Below, in pieces: positions 6,608-9,562 of a stretch of 9,562 nucleotides of DNA. A model generated the notes under the pieces. The model had not been told where the DNA came from and searched no databases. It was given only the letters and a program-made list of their open reading frames with translations. A program made the translations under genes and the position numbers. Every line of letters starts with the position of its first letter. Within the stretch, counting starts at the first letter, position 1. Source of the DNA: CAZWVM01 sp964637705. GTDB lineage: Bacteria; UBA8481. The stretch covers positions 1 to 9,562 of the forward strand of contig CAZWVM010000134.1 in NCBI GenBank assembly GCA_964637705.1. Direction: 5' to 3'.

Positions 6608-7321
6608 TCAAGAGCCGATCAGCTCCGAAACGGTGACGATCTCGTAGCCCCGTGCCTGGATCATGTCGATGATGAGAGGCAGGGCCCTCAAGGTATCACG
6701 GCCCGTGTCGTGGAGAAGAATCACGGCTCCCGGCTGCAGTCCGGCCGCGACGCGGCGCCAGATCGTTTCACGGCCGGGGGACATCCAGTCCGAGGGATCG
6801 ACCGACCACATGACGACCGCCTCGATCTCGGTCGAAGCGAGCGAGCGAACGACGCTGAAATCGATCCCTCCGCCCGGAGGACGGTAGAGGCGCGGTCTCG
6901 CTCCGCACGCGTTCACGACGGCCTCCTGGCATCGTTCGAGATCCTTCTTGAGCGAAAGAGCGGAGAGGCGCGGGGCATGTCCGTGAACGAAGCTGTGGTT
7001 CCCGATCTCGTGTCCCTCGGCGATCATCCTTCGAAGGATCTCCCGTCCCCCGGCGCCCGACGACTCGACGCGCTGTCCCACGACGAAGAAGGTCGCCCGG
7101 CAGCCGGCGTCGCGCAGGAGGTCGAGAACGCGCGGCGTGTGATCGAGGCTGGGACCGTCGTCGAATGTCAGGGCGACACGAGGCCGGTCCGCGGCGCCGG
7201 ACCAGACGACGCGCACGTCGCGAGGCGTGGGGTGTGCGGAGAGAGAGAGAGAGAGAACTCCCATGACAAGGATGAAAAGGCGAAGGCGGGGCCGAAGCAT
7301 GGCCGGAAAATTGCGCGTCAT
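6608..7321 (-). CDS. Secreted polysaccharide deacetylase (NodB domain, carbohydrate esterase 4 family)
   Basis: This 237-residue protein has a signal peptide followed by one NodB domain. CE4 enzymes remove acetyl groups from N-acetylglucosamine-type polymers (peptidoglycan, chitin-like or PNAG-like chains) using a metal ion. All five motifs are visible: TFDDGP (52-57, catalytic base and metal Asp), HSFVH (109-113, metal His pair), RPPGGG (147-152), VDPSDW (174-179) and ILLHD (201-205). The N-terminus MTRNFPAMLRPRLRLFILVMGVLSLSLSA has an Arg-rich start, a hydrophobic core and a plausible SLSA cleavage site near residue 29. I chose ATG 7321 because it gives this signal peptide. The frame is open further upstream to 7723, but that part overlaps the TPR gene and looks like non-coding shadow. 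No good Shine-Dalgarno precedes it, so ATG 7300 is an alternative. It lies 77 nt after the TPR gene, so cotranscription is likely. Substrate unknown. Confidence 0.92.
   Translation of the reverse strand: MTRNFPAMLRPRLRLFILVMGVLSLSLSAHPTPRDVRVVWSGAADRPRVALTFDDGPSLDHTPRVLDLLRDAGCRATFFVVGQRVESSGAGGREILRRMIAEGHEIGNHSFVHGHAPRLSALSLKKDLERCQEAVVNACGARPRLYRPPGGGIDFSVVRSLASTEIEAVVMWSVDPSDWMSPGRETIWRRVAAGLQPGAVILLHDTGRDTLRALPLIIDMIQARGYEIVTVSELIGS
7239..7256. repeat. (GA)9 dinucleotide tract inside the deacetylase signal-peptide codons
   Basis: Eighteen bases of perfect GA repeat on the plus strand, read as TC repeats on the coding strand. They encode the Leu-Ser run at residues 23-28 of the deacetylase signal peptide. 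Gain or loss of one unit would shift the reading frame. This is the only uninterrupted simple repeat of this length I see in the window. Confidence 0.9.
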
Positions 7322-7398
7322 CGTTGCAAGACCGGGTGCGGCCCGGCGGAAAACAGCGGGACCGGCGGCAAGGGCGGAGCAGAGCGACGCCGGGGCAT
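7322..7398 (-). other. Spacer between the TPR gene and the deacetylase gene
   Basis: This 77-nt GC-rich spacer has no clear promoter, no T-run terminator and no strong ribosome binding site. Minus-strand translation in the deacetylase frame stays open through it, which leaves a small chance that the deacetylase starts slightly further upstream. Confidence 0.5.
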
Positions 7399-9411
7399 TC
7401 AGCGCCTCGCGTTCATCTCGCGCAGGTTGAAGGCCGCCTCGACCGCGGAGGAATCGATCTGGACCGCCCTCTCGTATTCGCGAGCGGCCTCCTCCCTGAG
7501 GCCCCGGGCCGCGAAGACGTTGCCGAGTTGGGTATGGGCGGCGGCATAGTTCGGGTTGAGGCGAATGGCGACGCGCAAGGCGTCGACGGCGCGATCGTAG
7601 GAGCGGAGCCGGGCCTCGAGGACGCCCAGGTTGTAATAGACGTCGGGGTTGGCGTCGTCGAAGGCGGCGGCGGTGCGGAAGGAATTGAGCGCGGCCGCGA
7701 GGTCCCCCCGGCGATCGTGCCACAGGCCTTCCGCCAGGAAGACGCGGGCCTTCTCCGCGCCCGTCACGGCCGCGGCGCGCGCCCGGCGCACGTAATCGGC
7801 CGATTCGGAGGACTTCTCGAGCCGCGCCGCGAGCTGGGCCAGGCGGATGAGCAACTCGAAATCCTCGCCGCCGGCCCGTACGGCCTTCTCGTAGGAGGCG
7901 GCCGCGGCCGCGGGCATGTCCGCCTCGAAATAGGCGTCGCCCAGCGCCGCGGCGTATTTCGCCTCGTCCGGTTTCATCTCCACGGCCTTCTGGAAGGCCT
8001 CGACGGCCCCGGATACGTTGCCCAGCCTCCGGCGGACGAGACCGAGGTTGTAGAACGTCCGGGCGTCGGACGGATCTCCGGCCTCGTATTCCTTCGCGGC
8101 GTCCTCGGGTCGGCCCAGGGCCTCGTAGCAGAGTCCGAGGTTCACGTGGGCCCGGGGCACATCAGGTCCGCCGATCTCGATGATCCGTCGAAAACGTTCG
8201 GCGGCGGCCGCCGGATCGCCCTGCTCCAGGAGGATGTATCCGACCGTGAAGAGCGGCGACGTGGCCGTCGTATCGATCTCGAGCCCCTTGGCGTAGGCCG
8301 ACAACGCCTCCTTCCTCTCTCCGTTCAGGTACAGCGAGCTGCCGAGGCCGAACCAGGCCGGCGCATCGGCGGGTGCCTTCTGTACGACGCCGCGGAACGA
8401 GCGTATGGCGTCCGAGGGAAGCCCCGAGCGCGCCAGGGCAACGGCCTCGTTGAAGCGGTAGTCCACGTTTTCGGGCGCGCGGGCGGCTGCCAGTCCGAAG
8501 GCCTTGGCCGCCTCGCCGAAGAAGCCGCGCTGGTACCGAACCAGGCCGAGAAACGCGGCGGCGCGCGCGCCCTGCGGGCCCTCGAGTCCCTCGGTCGCGC
8601 GGCGGAACTCGTCCTCCGCGGCGGCCAGGTCTTCGGTCTTGAGTCTCGCCAGGCCGAGATTGAAACGCACCTGGGCATTCGTGGGCTCGAGGCTCAGGGC
8701 CTGGCCATAGGCCTGAGCGGCGGCGGGCGCATGGCCGGCCGCCAGGTGGGCGTTGCCCAGGTTCTGCAGGATCCCGACGTTGGAGCCGTCCAGCGTGGCG
8801 GCGCGCGAGAGCAGGCGGATGGCATCGTCCATCCGCCCCAGTTTCATGAGAGCGATACCGTGATTGTGCGCGGCCAGCGGGTCGTTGGGATCGAGCGCCA
8901 CGGCCTTGGCGAAGTTCTCGGCGGCGCGCGCGAAATCGCCCTGCATGGCGTGCAGGATGCCGATCTGCTGGAAGGCGCGCATCCCGTAGGCCCCCTGCGG
9001 ATCGACCTCCAGGACGGAAGCGAAGGCCGCCAGGGCTCCCGCCGTGTCGTTCTGGTGGAACTTGAGGAGCCCCAGGTTGTATCGCAGGCGGAGCGTCTCG
9101 CGGCTCTGGGCCGAGAGCCCGGCGAGTTTCTCCTCGGCCGGCGGCGCGATCTCCGAACCCGACCAGAGCGATTCGATCGCATCGGGCCGCGGCGCCCGGG
9201 GCTGGTCACCGAGACGTGACCCGAGCATCTCGATCAGGCGGGGCGAGAGGATGTTGTCGAGGCGCTCCACGATCGCGTCGGGAGCGGTCGCCGGCGAGGC
9301 GCCGGGGGTCGGTTGCGCGAGAACCCAGCGGATGACGAGCCCACCGGCGGCGACCACCATGAGAAGGGCGAGGAGAGCGATGGCGTGGGCGATGGTGAAC
9401 CTGGACTTCAT
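7399..9411 (-). CDS. Membrane-anchored tetratricopeptide-repeat (TPR) protein
   Basis: This is a 670-residue protein with one N-terminal membrane helix (about residues 8-31) after MKSRFTIAH, a Pro/Ala-rich linker to about residue 105, and then TPR repeats almost to the end. About 15-16 repeats of roughly 34 residues can be counted, many with the consensus pattern YNLGLLKFHQND...AL..F..VLEVDP (from 111), LQNLGNAHLAAGH (215-227), FYNLGLVRRRLGN (453-465), YYNLGVLEARL (592-602) and TQLGNVFAARG (627-637). TPR arrays are protein-protein scaffolds, and I see no catalytic domain. The positive N-terminus suggests the repeats face the periplasm or cell exterior, but this is inferred. ATG 9411 overlaps the nusB stop (ATGA), with a weak GGCGGG ribosome binding site. 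It precedes the deacetylase on the same strand. Specific partner unknown. Confidence 0.9.
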   Translation of the reverse strand: MKSRFTIAHAIALLALLMVVAAGGLVIRWVLAQPTPGASPATAPDAIVERLDNILSPRLIEMLGSRLGDQPRAPRPDAIESLWSGSEIAPPAEEKLAGLSAQSRETLRLRYNLGLLKFHQNDTAGALAAFASVLEVDPQGAYGMRAFQQIGILHAMQGDFARAAENFAKAVALDPNDPLAAHNHGIALMKLGRMDDAIRLLSRAATLDGSNVGILQNLGNAHLAAGHAPAAAQAYGQALSLEPTNAQVRFNLGLARLKTEDLAAAEDEFRRATEGLEGPQGARAAAFLGLVRYQRGFFGEAAKAFGLAAARAPENVDYRFNEAVALARSGLPSDAIRSFRGVVQKAPADAPAWFGLGSSLYLNGERKEALSAYAKGLEIDTTATSPLFTVGYILLEQGDPAAAAERFRRIIEIGGPDVPRAHVNLGLCYEALGRPEDAAKEYEAGDPSDARTFYNLGLVRRRLGNVSGAVEAFQKAVEMKPDEAKYAAALGDAYFEADMPAAAAASYEKAVRAGGEDFELLIRLAQLAARLEKSSESADYVRRARAAAVTGAEKARVFLAEGLWHDRRGDLAAALNSFRTAAAFDDANPDVYYNLGVLEARLRSYDRAVDALRVAIRLNPNYAAAHTQLGNVFAARGLREEAAREYERAVQIDSSAVEAAFNLREMNARR

Positions 9412-9562
9412 GATCCCGCCTGCTCCGTGCTCCGCGAATCGCCGCCGGTCGACGGTCCCGCGGCGGCGCCGAGGCGGCGCGCGACCGCGTCCAGGACGCC
9501 GTTGACGAATTTCGGCGTCTCCTCGGATCCGTAAATCTTGGCCAATTCGACCGCCTCGTCAA
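9408..9562 (-). CDS. nusB: Transcription antitermination factor NusB, C-terminal fragment (5' end outside window)
   Basis: The last 50 residues of a minus-strand gene run off the right edge of the window. The reading begins DEAVELAKIYGSEETPKF and continues VNGVLDAVARRL. This is very close to the conserved end of NusB, which in E. coli reads roughly NEAIELAKSFGAEDSHKF and then VNGVLDK. NusB is an all-helical RNA-binding protein that pairs with NusE (S10) on boxA RNA to prevent early termination, mainly of rRNA operons. A flexible tail of about 20 residues rich in Gly, Ser and Ala follows the last helix. The TGA at 9410-9408 overlaps the ATG of the TPR gene, so the two are probably translationally coupled. 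In many bacteria nusB follows riboflavin genes, which cannot be seen here. Confidence 0.88.
   Translation of the reverse strand, partial: DEAVELAKIYGSEETPKFVNGVLDAVARRLGAAAGPSTGGDSRSTEQAGS

Noticed and set aside
7322..7723. N-terminal extension of the deacetylase up to a start at 7723
   Set aside because: The extension overlaps the TPR gene, is Arg/Pro/Gly-rich shadow sequence, and would bury the clear signal peptide that begins at 7321.
7324..9219. Plus-strand open frame of about 630 codons opposite the TPR gene
   Set aside because: It is antisense to a clear repeat protein. The translation has no recognisable domain, and its apparent periodicity mirrors the TPR repeats.
7399..9411. Repetitive DNA or CRISPR-like periodicity about every 102 bases
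   Set aside because: The periodicity is at protein level (34-residue TPR units). The DNA repeats are diverged and there is no repeat-spacer structure.

Overview
The window is a GC-rich, gene-dense stretch of a bacterial chromosome. Third codon positions are strongly G/C, and the antisense strand carries long spurious open frames. It holds two convergent gene sets. Nothing here fixes the species. The complete-type complex I operon, the envelope genes and the base composition suit a Gram-negative-like, respiring, possibly uncultured high-GC lineage (Acidobacteriota- or Myxococcota-like groups are examples), but this is only an impression.

Positions 1-5979, plus strand: the 3' end of a nuo operon for the proton-pumping NADH:quinone oxidoreductase (respiratory complex I). 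In order it has the C-terminal part of nuoI, then complete nuoJ, nuoK, nuoL, nuoM and nuoN. Four of the five junctions are overlaps or a 2-nt gap, so translation is probably coupled. The exception is a 34-nt nuoL-nuoM gap with two short, mutually exclusive dyads. NuoI passes electrons towards quinone. NuoJ and NuoK help connect the electron-transfer arm to the pump. NuoL, M and N are the three antiporter-like pump subunits, and their key Glu and Lys residues are all visible.

Positions 5992-9562, minus strand, read from right to left: the C-terminus of nusB (antitermination factor), a membrane-anchored TPR-repeat protein whose start codon overlaps the nusB stop, a secreted NodB-type polysaccharide deacetylase, and a stand-alone CheY-like receiver protein. 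nusB and the TPR gene are coupled. The deacetylase follows after 77 nt and is probably cotranscribed. The receiver gene lies beyond a 121-nt AT-richer spacer with promoter- and operator-like sequences, so it may be expressed separately. The TPR protein and the deacetylase both appear to be exported or membrane-anchored and may work together at the cell envelope.

I see no mobile element, CRISPR array, tRNA, rRNA or defence gene, and no clear new system. The points most worth checking are a (GA)9 tract inside the deacetylase signal-peptide codons (possible phase variation), the nusB-TPR-deacetylase linkage, the dyads upstream of the receiver gene, and the unusual NuoI C-terminus. No stretch longer than about 125 bases lacks a gene.
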